Assembly (NCBI RefSeq): GCF_039543225.1
Contig: NZ_BAABJI010000002.1
Location: 1,178,001 to 1,242,000 of the forward strand
DNA from: Mucilaginibacter defluvii
Lineage (GTDB): Bacteria; Bacteroidota; Bacteroidia; Sphingobacteriales; Sphingobacteriaceae
Direction of reading: 5' to 3'
DNA length: 64,000 bases
The position numbers and the translations under genes are program-made. This document shows, one piece after another, positions 25,808-33,822 of the stretch. The notes under the pieces were generated by a model. The model had not been told where the DNA came from and did no database searches. It saw only the letters and a program-made list of their open reading frames with translations. The number at the start of each line of letters is the position of its first letter. The first letter of the stretch is position 1.

Positions 25808-25848
25808 CTGAACCTGAATTTTCGAAATTTGGGAGTTAACAGAATTTT
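25808..25848 (+). repeat. Copy B of the 41-bp dispersed intergenic repeat
   Basis: Starts 2 bp after the outer-membrane protein stop. The first 13 and last 10 positions match copy A at 16750-16790 closely, and 34 of 41 bases agree overall with no gap. Confidence 0.7.
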
Positions 25849-25863
25849 AAACTGCATGTTTTT

Positions 25864-25905
25864 AAAAAGAGAAGTCCCGCTAAATTTAGCGGGACTTCTC
25901 TTTTT
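25864..25905. terminator. Perfect 42-bp palindromic bidirectional terminator
   Basis: AAAAAGAGAAGTCCCGC continues to a central TAAATTTA and its exact complement, without any mismatch. It ends the outer-membrane protein gene on the plus strand and dps on the minus strand. Confidence 0.9.
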
Positions 25906-25961
25906 ATATTATTTTATGAGCTTATTTTAAGGTCTCAAATCTAATATCTTAAATCTAAACC

Positions 25962-26441
25962 TTAATCTTCGTTCACAAATGAACGGAGCATCCAGGTAGT
26001 TTTCTCTTTGAATTGCATAAAGCGGTTAACCATGTCGTTGGTACCATCGTCGCCCGCATCGGCGGTTACATCCAATATCTCACGTTCCATAGCAATCAAA
26101 GTAGCCATATCCTGAATAATAGCACGCACCATATCGGTATCTTTCATACCTATAGTGTTTATTTCTTTGATTGATGATTCTTTGATATAATCGGCAAAGG
26201 TGCTGTGCGGTGGTTTGCCTAAGGTCAAAATCCTTTCGGCAAGCTCATCAATAGTAGTAAGCGCCTCGGTATATAGCTCTTCAAATTTAAGGTGCAGGGT
26301 AAAAAAGTTTTGTCCTTTAATATTCCAGTGGCAGCCTCTTAGTTTTTGGTAATGAATGTGGTAATTAGCTAACAGGTCATTTAACAAATCAACAACCGGT
26401 TTTACTTTACGTTCTTCGAGGCTTATTTCTTTAGCGTCCAT
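25962..26441 (-). CDS. dps: Dps-like ferritin (DNA protection during starvation)
   Basis: A 159-residue ferritin-like protein forming a dodecamer that oxidises and stores iron and protects DNA. The intersubunit ferroxidase ligands are visible: His in LRGCHWNIKGQNFFTLH, with LHLKFEELY and TIDELAERILTLG. The C-terminal helix ends in TTWMLRSFVNED. There is no Lys-rich DNA-binding tail; the N-terminus is short but charged (MDAKEISLEERKVKP). It is monocistronic. Confidence 0.93.
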   Translation of the reverse strand: MDAKEISLEERKVKPVVDLLNDLLANYHIHYQKLRGCHWNIKGQNFFTLHLKFEELYTEALTTIDELAERILTLGKPPHSTFADYIKESSIKEINTIGMKDTDMVRAIIQDMATLIAMEREILDVTADAGDDGTNDMVNRFMQFKEKTTWMLRSFVNED

Positions 26442-26494
26442 ATTATTTAATTGTGGTTTTGTGTTTAACAGGTATATAAAGTCAATGTTTGTAC

Positions 26495-26502
26495 CAAAGC
26501 TA
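26495..26502 (-). promoter_or_regulatory. -7 box TAGCTTTG upstream of dps
   Basis: Perfect TAnnTTTG match 53 nt before the dps ATG. No OxyR-type site was identified. Confidence 0.35.
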
Positions 26503-26539
26503 AGCAGTTTTTAATAATTATGGGGATATTTGCAAACTT

Positions 26540-27301
26540 ATGACAGCATGGAAACCCTTCATACAAAAAAGCTTTAACGGCGTTATCTGGCGCATGGATA
26601 TTGATGAGGTAACTGCAACTCTGGCACTCGAGATACGGAACGAGGCTGACAGAACGACAAGCTTTGCCGCCATCGATCTGCCTGGCGCACAGATAAATTT
26701 TGAGAACTACACCACGCACGAACGCTGGCTCACCGGCATGGAAACCATCCATAACGGCGTGTTGCTGCTGCACTATTTCCAAAGTGAAAGTACCCCGGTA
26801 CACAAAGGCATTACCGCCATAAATGCTAAGTACGGATCGGAAATGTGGAGCAATTTCTCGCTCGCTTACGACCATTTAAGCGATGCCGGACCGGTATTAT
26901 TCAACACACAAATGCTGCCCAAAAAGCTTTATGTGCATGATATTGAAACGGGTAAAGTGTTAAGGCCTTATGATTGTATTACTGATAATGATTTTTTAAA
27001 ACAGGTTGACGTTCCGCAGTACCTGCCGATACAACAACTGCCTGTACCGCTACAGCATTTAGAGCCTGCAGGTGGTTTGATACATTATATTGAGCACAAT
27101 GGTTACAGAATTGTATCTTTGCACACCCGTAACGGCGGGGTATTGCAACAATGGTTGTTCGTACTTAACAACAACCGTATTTGTTACGAAGAATTATTGA
27201 TGACCGGTATACAAAAATTACAGCCCGAGGCGTTTGTATTACATAAAAATTGGCTTATCTGCCTGAAAAACAGAACCGAATTGTTGGTTTTGGAATTATA
27301 A
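26540..27301 (+). CDS. DUF4905 domain-containing protein
   Basis: A 253-residue protein of the Bacteroidota-restricted DUF4905 family, of unknown function. Recognisable stretches are WKPFIQKSFNGVIWRMDID, LDPGAQ-like IDLPGAQINFENYTTHERW, LLLHYFQSESTPVHKGITA and the C-terminal LHKNWLICLKNRTELLVLEL. It lacks a signal peptide. A one-mismatch -7 box (GATATTTG, 26525-26532) ends 7 nt before the ATG. It lies 21 bp upstream of the LysM gene and may be cotranscribed. Confidence 0.8.
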   Translation: MTAWKPFIQKSFNGVIWRMDIDEVTATLALEIRNEADRTTSFAAIDLPGAQINFENYTTHERWLTGMETIHNGVLLLHYFQSESTPVHKGITAINAKYGSEMWSNFSLAYDHLSDAGPVLFNTQMLPKKLYVHDIETGKVLRPYDCITDNDFLKQVDVPQYLPIQQLPVPLQHLEPAGGLIHYIEHNGYRIVSLHTRNGGVLQQWLFVLNNNRICYEELLMTGIQKLQPEAFVLHKNWLICLKNRTELLVLEL

Positions 27302-27322
27302 TTTATTGTATTATAAAACATT

Positions 27323-28312
27323 ATGAAATTTAAGCTCCCTTTATTATTGATATCAACCTTTACCTTTTCAGTCCCCGTATTTGCAGGTAACGTAATTGAT
27401 TCAATTGGCGTTGAAAACCAGAACGGAAAAAGGATCATCCTGCATAAAATAGATCCAAAAGATAATTATTACGCCATCGGCCGCCGTTACAATGTAAAGC
27501 CAAACGCGATCATCAAATTTAACAACAACGCGCCTATGCGCATCGGCAATGTAATTAAAGTACCTACTGAGTTACCTTATGAAGATGGCCAGCAACAGGT
27601 AGCTACTACTACCCCACCCGTCCAACAGCAACAAACGCAAACCAGGCCGATTGCGCAACAGCCAGCACAAAAAACGCCAGCTAACAACACACCCGCAGCG
27701 CAGCAACAAACTCAACCGAACGCGGACGCAGGCAACATCCCCGAATACCAGGATTACAAGGTATCAGCCGGTGAAACTTTGTTTGCCATTGCGCGCCGCT
27801 TTAATACAACGGTTGATGATATTGTAAACATTAACAAGCTCACAAAAAAATCGCTTACCGCCGGGCAAATTATTAAAGTGCGTGCCAACAAAACCGCCAC
27901 TACCCCGCCCCCGGTAGTTACCATGCCGGACACCAGTAAAGTTGCCGCCGTGCGCGACTCGACAGAACCGATGCCCGTATCAACAACCGACTCCGTAGGC
28001 GCCGGTGTTCGCCCAAACCGTTACGGCTTGTACGAAAAGAATGAAAAAGGCGTGGCCACCTGGATGGAAGAGGCCGGACTTGACCCGAACAAGAAACTGG
28101 TGCTGCACCGTACAGCTCCTATCGGCACGGTGATCAAGATTATCAACCCCATGACCAACCGTACCACATTTGCAAAGGTTGTTGGCCGCTTTACCGATAA
28201 CGAATCAACCAAGGACGTTATCATTGTCATGACTAAAAATGTAGCCGAATCATTAGGCGCGCTTGATAAACGTTTCCACGTAAATTTAAGCTACGGTACT
28301 ACGAATGAATAA
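27323..28312 (+). CDS. LysM peptidoglycan-binding protein with RlpA-like domain
   Basis: A 329-residue exported protein. A signal peptide (MKFKLPLLLISTFTFSVPVFA) is followed by one LysM-like repeat (DNYYAIGRRYNVKPNAIIKFNN) at about 46-85, a Gln/Pro/Thr-rich linker, a canonical LysM (YKVSAGETLFAIARRFN) at about 148-195, a second linker and a C-terminal double-psi barrel-like domain (FAKVVGRFTDNESTKDVIIVM). It should bind the cell wall in the periplasm. It overlaps the uridine kinase start by 8 bp. Confidence 0.88.
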   Translation: MKFKLPLLLISTFTFSVPVFAGNVIDSIGVENQNGKRIILHKIDPKDNYYAIGRRYNVKPNAIIKFNNNAPMRIGNVIKVPTELPYEDGQQQVATTTPPVQQQQTQTRPIAQQPAQKTPANNTPAAQQQTQPNADAGNIPEYQDYKVSAGETLFAIARRFNTTVDDIVNINKLTKKSLTAGQIIKVRANKTATTPPPVVTMPDTSKVAAVRDSTEPMPVSTTDSVGAGVRPNRYGLYEKNEKGVATWMEEAGLDPNKKLVLHRTAPIGTVIKIINPMTNRTTFAKVVGRFTDNESTKDVIIVMTKNVAESLGALDKRFHVNLSYGTTNE

Positions 28313-28937
28313 ACCCTATATAGTTGGCATAGCCGGTGGCAGCGGCTCTGGCAAAACTTTTTTTTTAAAGTGTTTTTTAAAGCATTTCAGTAACAACGAG
28401 GTTGCCCTTGTATCGCAGGATGACTATTACTTTCCGGTTGGACATACCATGACGGCCGAGGAAAATAAGCTGTATAATTTTGACCTGCCCGATACCATTG
28501 ACCATACCCATTTTGAAAACGATATTGAGGCACTGCTGAACAACCAAAGCATCAACAAACTTGAGTACACATTTAACAACCCCAACGCCAAGCCAAAAAC
28601 GCTCGAAATAAAATCAGCGCCGATACTGATTGTTGAGGGTTTGTTTATCCTGCATTTCCGCAAAATTGCCGACATGCTGGATTTGAAGGTATTTATTGAT
28701 GCGGATGAAGATGTTGCCCTGCAACGCCGTTTAAAACGTGACTTGATAGAGCGCGGCTACTCAAACGACGATGTGCACTATAAATGGATTAACCACGTGG
28801 TGCCTGCATATAAAGAGTACTTACTGCCGTATAAAAATGAATGCCACAAGGTGGTTATCAATAACGGCCATGTAGCTGAAGACATTATCAGTGTTACGGA
28901 AGAAATAGCGAAGGAAATACGCGCAAAAGTGTTTTGA
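28305..28937 (+). CDS. udk: Uridine kinase
   Basis: A 210-residue cytoplasmic kinase phosphorylating uridine (and cytidine) for pyrimidine salvage. The P-loop GIAGGSGSGKTFFLK is at the N-terminus, followed by LVSQDDYYFP with the nucleoside-binding Asp and Tyr, NFDLPDTIDH, LIVEGLFILHF and the lid RRLKRDLIERGYS. It overlaps the LysM gene by 8 bp, so the two are translationally linked, although no functional link is evident. Confidence 0.93.
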   Translation: MNKPYIVGIAGGSGSGKTFFLKCFLKHFSNNEVALVSQDDYYFPVGHTMTAEENKLYNFDLPDTIDHTHFENDIEALLNNQSINKLEYTFNNPNAKPKTLEIKSAPILIVEGLFILHFRKIADMLDLKVFIDADEDVALQRRLKRDLIERGYSNDDVHYKWINHVVPAYKEYLLPYKNECHKVVINNGHVAEDIISVTEEIAKEIRAKVF

Positions 28938-28939
28938 GA

Positions 28940-29029
28940 GTAGTTCATGGTTGATGGTTTATGGTTAATAGTTGGAATATAGAAAACAGCTTCTTTACAA
29001 TGAACCATGATCTATCAACTATGAACTAC
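28940..29029. repeat. Imperfect inverted repeat of ATGGTT/TTGATG words
   Basis: Two 31-nt arms at 28940-28970 and 28999-29029 are inverted copies with 25 of 31 matches, separated by 28 nt. Each arm is built from short words such as TTCATGGTT and TTGATGG. It follows the uridine kinase stop. Confidence 0.6.
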
Positions 29030-29096
29030 AATCTATCAATTATAAAAACAATTTCATCAAACCAAAGCTTATTTATGAGTACCAATAACTAATGTT

Positions 29097-29486
29097 ATGA
29101 ATGCTTACAGCGATGATGAATTGAAAAACAAAAACCCGAATAGCGAAGCTAATGCCTATCCGGTTGATGATGATAGCAACCTGAAAGAGGAGAACCTAAA
29201 AAAATCGATATTGGGTGGCGAGGTAAAGAAGGCCGATGCTCCGGGTATGGAAAGCCACGGTTATGGCGGTCATGCTTTTGGCGAGGAGAACAATACGCCT
29301 TCCGGCGATGCGCCTAATAACCCGTCACAAAACGCGGGTTATACCAATGCGTATTTCGCCCGCACAGAACCGTCTGACGAAAAAAACGACAAAGTGAATT
29401 TTAAGAGCGACGAACAGGACGGTGAACCTGATTACGAAGCTTCGCGCTCAGACAAGGATTTTACACCTGACGAAGACGCCGATTAG
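29097..29486 (+). CDS. Small acidic hydrophilic protein
   Basis: A 129-residue protein without hydrophobic segments, very rich in Asp, Glu, Asn and Lys and probably disordered (NKNPNSEANAYPVDDDSN; FKSDEQDGEPDYEASRSD). No domain is recognised. Such proteins are seen in Bacteroidota and may be stress-related, but this is a guess. The frame is complete and is followed by a strong hairpin, which supports a real gene. Confidence 0.65.
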   Translation: MNAYSDDELKNKNPNSEANAYPVDDDSNLKEENLKKSILGGEVKKADAPGMESHGYGGHAFGEENNTPSGDAPNNPSQNAGYTNAYFARTEPSDEKNDKVNFKSDEQDGEPDYEASRSDKDFTPDEDAD

Positions 29487-29505
29487 AACAACATTATAAA
29501 ACAAA

Positions 29506-29543
29506 CAGAAAAGGGTTATCAGCTAATTGATAACCCTTTTCTG
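29506..29543 (+). terminator. Terminator after the acidic protein gene
   Basis: Arms CAGAAAAGGGTTATC and GATAACCCTTTTCTG with an 8-nt loop are perfectly complementary, with a T run in the descending arm. Confidence 0.85.
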
Positions 29544-29573
29544 TTAATACACCAATCATCTATTGCTGTAAAA

Positions 29574-29604
29574 TTGTCTTTTTGAAATGCGCTTATTACA
29601 TTTG
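29574..29604 (+). promoter_or_regulatory. Promoter of the M28/PA peptidase (TTG-N20-TACATTTG)
   Basis: A -33 TTG at 29574-29576 and the perfect -7 box TACATTTG at 29597-29604, with 20 bp between. The box overlaps the first codons of the longest open frame (29587), so translation must begin downstream, at 29608 or 29617. Confidence 0.5.
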
Positions 29605-29607
29605 AGT

Positions 29608-31272
29608 ATGAACACCATGAAACGCAACGCCTTAATCTTTTGGTTGATGTTAACCGCCGCAGTTTGGTTTAGCTGTAACAATAACAAAAAAACAGATAGC
29701 CAAACAGATACCGGCCCTATTGCCGATAATGACATTCGCGGTTATCTTTCAGCGCTGGCGGATGATTCGCTTACCGGCCGCAAACCTTTTACCGAGGGCG
29801 AGACCAAAACGATAAATTACCTGGCTGCACAGTTTAAGCAAATAGGCTTAGAGCCAGCTAACAACAGCAGCTACTTTCAGGATGTGCCTTTGGTTGAAAT
29901 TACCGGCACGCCTACGGCCATGCAGTTGAATGGCAAAACATCGGCAACATTAAAACCCGGTACTGATTTCGTGGCATCTACCCGGCAGGAGTTATCATCC
30001 GTAGAGATAAAAAACTCTCCGCTGGTATTTGCAGGTTACGGTGTTGTAGCGCCGGAGTATGGTTGGAATGATTACAAGGGTTTAGATGTTAAAGGCAAAA
30101 CCGTAGTGGTGCTGGTGAACGATCCGGGATTTAAGTCGGGCAACCGTACGCTATTTCACGGCGATACCATGACCTATTACGGCCGTTGGACGTACAAATA
30201 TGAAGAGGCTGCCCGCCAGGGTGCCGCGGGTGTGCTAATAGTCCATCAATCAGAACCAGCGAGCTATCCATGGAGCGTGGTGAACACCAGTTTTTCTGGT
30301 TCGAAACTTTATTTGCAACAGGATGACAAGCACCTTTCCCGCTGCAAAATGGAAGGCTGGGTAAGTGAGGAAACAGCCAAAAAGTTATTAGCCGGTGCAG
30401 GTATTACTGAGGATATGCGCGCTTATGCCCGTAAAAAAGAATTTAAAGCGGTCCCGCTTAAAACCACAACTACTATTAGTATTGTCAATAAATTAAAATA
30501 CTCTACCTCGCATAACGTAGCGGCGGTGTTAAAGGGCAGCACCAGGCCTGATGAATACATTATTTACACGGCGCATTGGGATCACCTGGGCATTGGTCAG
30601 CCGGATGCAAAAGGTGACAGCATTTACAATGGCGCGGTTGATAATGCCAGCGGAACGGCCGCTTTGCTTGCAATGGCAAAAGCTTTTAAAAACGCTAAAG
30701 AAAAACCTCAGCGCTCCATAGTATTTTTATCGGTAACAGCCGAAGAACAAGGCTTATTGGGTTCGGAATATTATGGTTCACATCCACTATTCCCATTGAA
30801 TAAAACTGTTGGAAATCTGAATATGGATGCCCTTTCACCCGATGGCGAGAGTAAGGATATCCCTATCACAGGAAGAGGCCAGAACGATTTGGAAGACTAT
30901 GTGGAAGCCATAGCCAAGGAACAAGGCTTAACAGTCGAAGCCGATCCCAATCCTTGGGCTGGGGGTTATTACCGCTCGGATCATTTCAACTTTGCCAAGG
31001 TAGGCGTACCTGCTTTAGATATGCATACCGGCCCCGACAACAAGGAACATGGCCGCGAATGGGGCACAAAACAGGCAGACACATTTAATGCCGAGCACTA
31101 TCATCAACCGTCAGATAACTATACGCGCGATATGGATTTGAGCGGCATGACGCAAACCGCAAATATCCTGTACCGGATCGGCGCTAAACTGGCCGGCGAG
31201 ACCACCTTTCCGCAATGGAAGAAGAATTCAGAGTTCAGAGCGATCCGCGAAAAATCAATGGCTGGTAAATAA
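29608..31272 (+). CDS. M28 family peptidase with PA domain, exported
   Basis: A peptidase of about 554 residues. The N-terminus has a hydrophobic segment ending in VWFSCNNNKK, a possible but atypical lipobox. A PA-type inserted domain is at about 125-290 (FAGYGVVAPEYGWNDYKGLDVKGKTV... in part). The M28 catalytic core follows: YTAHWDHLGIG with the first zinc His, NGAVDNASGTAALLAMAK with the bridging Asp, VTAEEQGLLGSEYY with the catalytic Glu pair, NMDALSPDG, and YRSDHFNFAKVG. It probably cleaves peptides in the periplasm. The ATG at 29617 is an alternative start. Confidence 0.92.
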   Translation: MNTMKRNALIFWLMLTAAVWFSCNNNKKTDSQTDTGPIADNDIRGYLSALADDSLTGRKPFTEGETKTINYLAAQFKQIGLEPANNSSYFQDVPLVEITGTPTAMQLNGKTSATLKPGTDFVASTRQELSSVEIKNSPLVFAGYGVVAPEYGWNDYKGLDVKGKTVVVLVNDPGFKSGNRTLFHGDTMTYYGRWTYKYEEAARQGAAGVLIVHQSEPASYPWSVVNTSFSGSKLYLQQDDKHLSRCKMEGWVSEETAKKLLAGAGITEDMRAYARKKEFKAVPLKTTTTISIVNKLKYSTSHNVAAVLKGSTRPDEYIIYTAHWDHLGIGQPDAKGDSIYNGAVDNASGTAALLAMAKAFKNAKEKPQRSIVFLSVTAEEQGLLGSEYYGSHPLFPLNKTVGNLNMDALSPDGESKDIPITGRGQNDLEDYVEAIAKEQGLTVEADPNPWAGGYYRSDHFNFAKVGVPALDMHTGPDNKEHGREWGTKQADTFNAEHYHQPSDNYTRDMDLSGMTQTANILYRIGAKLAGETTFPQWKKNSEFRAIREKSMAGK

Positions 31273-31280
31273 CTGTAGAC

Positions 31281-31835
31281 ATGGAAGATTTTAAAACCGT
31301 AGCCGCCTCTCAAACTACGCTTACTGAATTGATGATACCCGCTTACTCTAACTTTGGAGGCAAGATACACGGCGGTATTATTATGGGACTGATGGATAAG
31401 GTAGCTTACGCCTGCGCCGCCAAACATGCCGGGGCCTACTGCGTTACCGCGTCTGTTGACACCATCGACTTTTTAGCGCCTGTCGAGGTTGGTGAACTGG
31501 TATCGCTTATGGCCTCGGTTAATTATGTGGGCAAAACCTCGCTGGTTATCGGCATCAAGGTGATCTCTGAAAATGTGACCACCCAACACGTAAAGCATAC
31601 CAACACCAGCTATCTTACCATGGTAGCCATGGATGAGCACCGTAATACGCTACCTGTACCAGGCCTCATATTACAAACCGATGAAGAAGTACGCCGGTTT
31701 TACCAGGCCTATCACCGCAAGGAATTAAAGAAATATTATAAAACTGAGGAGAAGCGCATGAAATCGGTATACGAGATAGCCGAGTCAGAGGAATTGTTGA
31801 AGAACGAACGTTGCATCATTCAACGAAAAAGTTAA
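31281..31835 (+). CDS. Acyl-CoA thioesterase, hotdog fold
   Basis: A 184-residue cytoplasmic thioesterase of the YciA/BFIT-like group that hydrolyses acyl-CoA. Signs are FGGKIHGGIIMGLMDKVAYACAAKHAG (partly quoted) with the catalytic Asp in LMDKVAY, then VDTIDFLAPVEVGELV and TSYLTMVAMDE. A helical C-terminal tail of about 45 residues (RRFYQAYHRKELKKYY) is longer than the minimal fold. The gene begins 8 bp after the peptidase stop and is therefore likely cotranscribed. Confidence 0.9.
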   Translation: MEDFKTVAASQTTLTELMIPAYSNFGGKIHGGIIMGLMDKVAYACAAKHAGAYCVTASVDTIDFLAPVEVGELVSLMASVNYVGKTSLVIGIKVISENVTTQHVKHTNTSYLTMVAMDEHRNTLPVPGLILQTDEEVRRFYQAYHRKELKKYYKTEEKRMKSVYEIAESEELLKNERCIIQRKS

Positions 31836-31841
31836 AATCAA

Positions 31842-32239
31842 GTGCATCAAGTTAAATTATTGAAGCCTGAGCTATTTGAAAATCTGGCTGAATTTAATAA
31901 CGGCAATATATATATTGATTTACATAACCACTTTGATTGCACACAAATTAAGTTAGATCAGTATTCTTTAACATTACTCTTTACCGTTCTTGATCCAACT
32001 TCAGAAATTGGATCAGTCCAATTACATTTAAGGACATAGTAGTTTCTAAAATAAGCGATTATCTTACCAACGGCATTTTTTTTAAATTAACTGTAGACAA
32101 CATTTACAGAGGCCGGTTTGAGAAAAACGGAAAGCTATTTGAATATTCTGAAAAGGGATTATACTGTTACTATGTTGACTTTTATGAAGATTATAGTATT
32201 GAATTATTTGCAAGCGAACTCTCAATAGTATTCAACTGA
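31842..32239 (+). pseudogene. Frameshifted gene of unknown family
   Basis: The first frame (GTG at 31842) reads MHQVKLLKPELF... to ...DPTSEIGSVQ and then runs into a stop at 32037-32039. A second frame continues without a stop from TFKDIVVSKISDY to the TGA at 32237-32239, ending in SIELFASELSIVFN. Adding one A to the CCAATT at about 32018-32023 joins them into one 132-codon frame (GSVQITFKDIVV). The product would be a small beta-rich soluble protein; a polymorphic-toxin immunity-like character is possible but unproven. Either a recent 1-bp deletion or a sequencing error explains it. Confidence 0.7.
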
Positions 32240-32257
32240 TTAGAGTCCATAAAATAT

Positions 32258-32290
32258 AGCAGGCCATAAAACAGCCTGCTTTATTTTTAT
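32258..32290 (+). terminator. Terminator after the frameshifted gene
   Basis: AGCAGGC and GCCTGCT arms with a 9-nt loop, followed by TTATTTTTAT. Confidence 0.75.
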
Positions 32291-32297
32291 AATTTTG
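32290..32297 (+). promoter_or_regulatory. -7 box TAATTTTG, 4 nt before a GTG start
   Basis: Perfect TAnnTTTG match ending 4 nt before the GTG of the GH25 gene. It overlaps the end of the preceding terminator T run by one base. Confidence 0.45.
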
Positions 32298-32301
32298 TGC
32301 C

Positions 32302-33180
32302 GTGCCACCCCGTAAACAACCCGCTATTGTAAAACCCAGAGCAACGGTAAAACGAAAGCCATCGGCAGGTACTAAAAAGAAAAGGCCGGGCAATACCTTT
32401 AACTGGTACCCTTATGCCATTGGCTTAGCACTTATATTACTATCGCCTTTTTACTACGGGTATGTGGTAAAATTTTTCTCCTCAACCTGGCGGTGGATAT
32501 GGGACGGCGGCAAACCTGCGACTTACCGTACGTATAAAAGCTTTGATATAGATATACCCGTGGCTTATAAAATTCATGGCATTGATGTATCGTACGCGCA
32601 AGGCAACATAAACTGGCAGCAGGTAAGCACCATGGAAGAAGATAGTGTGCGCATCCGCTTTGCTTTTATAAAAGCTACAGAAGGTTTACTCACTGCCGAC
32701 CCGTATTTCAAACGTAACTGGCGCGAAGCACCGAAATTCGGTATCGTATGCGGTGCGTATCATTACTTCCACCCTAAAAAGAATGGCCTGTGGCAGGCGC
32801 GTTTCTTTTTGCAGAATGTTAAGCCCGAAAGCGGCGACCTGCCGCCAGTGGTTGATATTGAAGTAACCGACGGCGTATCTCCCGAAAAAATGCGGAAGGA
32901 GCTTACTGCCTTCATCAATCATGTGCAAAAGAAAACACACGTAAAGCCTGTAATTTATACCAACATCAGCTTTTATAAGGAATATTTAGCCGGATACTTT
33001 GATGAATACCCTCTATGGATCGCGCATTATTACAAGCATGAACTGAATTTACCAGAGGAAACCAACTGGTGGTTCTGGCAACATTCGGACAGGGCTTATG
33101 TAAATGGTATAGCCCACGAGGTAGACTTTAACGCCTTTAAAGGCGACAGCCTGCAATTTAAGCAGCTGCTTATTCCCTGA
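32302..33180 (+). CDS. GH25 family lysozyme, membrane-anchored
   Basis: A 292-residue muramidase that cleaves peptidoglycan between MurNAc and GlcNAc. A Lys/Arg-rich N-terminus (PPRKQPAIVKPRATVKRKP) precedes one transmembrane helix (YPYAIGLALILLSPFYYGYVV), so the enzyme faces the periplasm. The GH25 barrel starts at IHGIDVSYAQGNINWQQV and contains RIRFAFIKATEG, YHYFHP, and the catalytic acidic DIEVTDG region, ending in DRAYVNGIAHEVDFNAF. The translation start is GTG. The gene is flanked by terminators. Confidence 0.9.
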   Translation: MPPRKQPAIVKPRATVKRKPSAGTKKKRPGNTFNWYPYAIGLALILLSPFYYGYVVKFFSSTWRWIWDGGKPATYRTYKSFDIDIPVAYKIHGIDVSYAQGNINWQQVSTMEEDSVRIRFAFIKATEGLLTADPYFKRNWREAPKFGIVCGAYHYFHPKKNGLWQARFFLQNVKPESGDLPPVVDIEVTDGVSPEKMRKELTAFINHVQKKTHVKPVIYTNISFYKEYLAGYFDEYPLWIAHYYKHELNLPEETNWWFWQHSDRAYVNGIAHEVDFNAFKGDSLQFKQLLIP

Positions 33181-33337
33181 CTTTTGCCGCTTAACAGGGC
33201 ACATTGTGGAGATGCTCCCCATGTTTAAATTAACACTATTTTATTAAATTACTGATTATCAGTATCATTGTATATACGCTTCTAGCTGGCACAATTGTGT
33301 ATTATAAGTTATCGTACTTAAATAAAATATATATACT

Positions 33338-33730
33338 ATGAAAAAGATCATTTTGTCAGTAGCCTTTTTAGGCCTAATAGGAGTAGTTAACGCAAACGCA
33401 CAAAATACATCAACCACTCAACCTGCAGCATCACAGCAACAACCTGCACAACAAACTCAACAGGATTCAACTGCTGCCGGCGCTAACGGTGCCGCTGCCA
33501 CAGCTACAGCGGGTGCAACAGCACAGGAGGTTAAAACACCTGTAAAAGTAGAGGAATTACCTGAAGCAGTAAAAACCACGCTGAAAAGCGATGCGGTAAA
33601 AGAATACACCGCGGTTGATGCATCATTAGTAAAAGCAGGTACTGCAGAGTACTACATCATCAACCTGAAAAAAGGTGATGACCTGCGATTTGTAAAGCTT
33701 GACAAGGACGGACGCCCGGTTAAGCAATAA
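33338..33730 (+). CDS. Secreted Ala/Gln-rich protein with PepSY-like C-terminus
   Basis: A 130-residue exported protein. After the signal peptide (MKKIILSVAFLGLIGVVNANA) comes a low-complexity stretch of Thr, Gln and Ala (about residues 22-65), then a compact C-terminal domain (VEELPEAVKTTLKSD ... YYIINLKKGDDLRFVKLDKDGR) resembling PepSY-like periplasmic domains. The function is unknown. It is monocistronic, with a hairpin 34 bp after the stop. Confidence 0.75.
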   Translation: MKKIILSVAFLGLIGVVNANAQNTSTTQPAASQQQPAQQTQQDSTAAGANGAAATATAGATAQEVKTPVKVEELPEAVKTTLKSDAVKEYTAVDASLVKAGTAEYYIINLKKGDDLRFVKLDKDGRPVKQ

Positions 33731-33763
33731 TAAGCACTCATAATCACAATATACCTCAACATC

Positions 33764-33789
33764 AAAGGCCGGAATTTATTCCGGCTTTT
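33764..33789 (+). terminator. Terminator after the PepSY-like protein gene
   Basis: Stem AAAGGCCGGAA / TTCCGGCTTTT with one mismatch and a 4-nt loop, followed by TTTTGTATTTTT. Confidence 0.75.
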
Positions 33790-33822
33790 GTATTTTTACG
33801 CCTTATTTGCAACAAACTACCG

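Noticed and set aside
33287..33302. TGGCAC sequence upstream of the 33338 gene that looks like a sigma-54 -24 element
   Set aside because: No GC-containing -12 element at the fixed distance; spacing is wrong.
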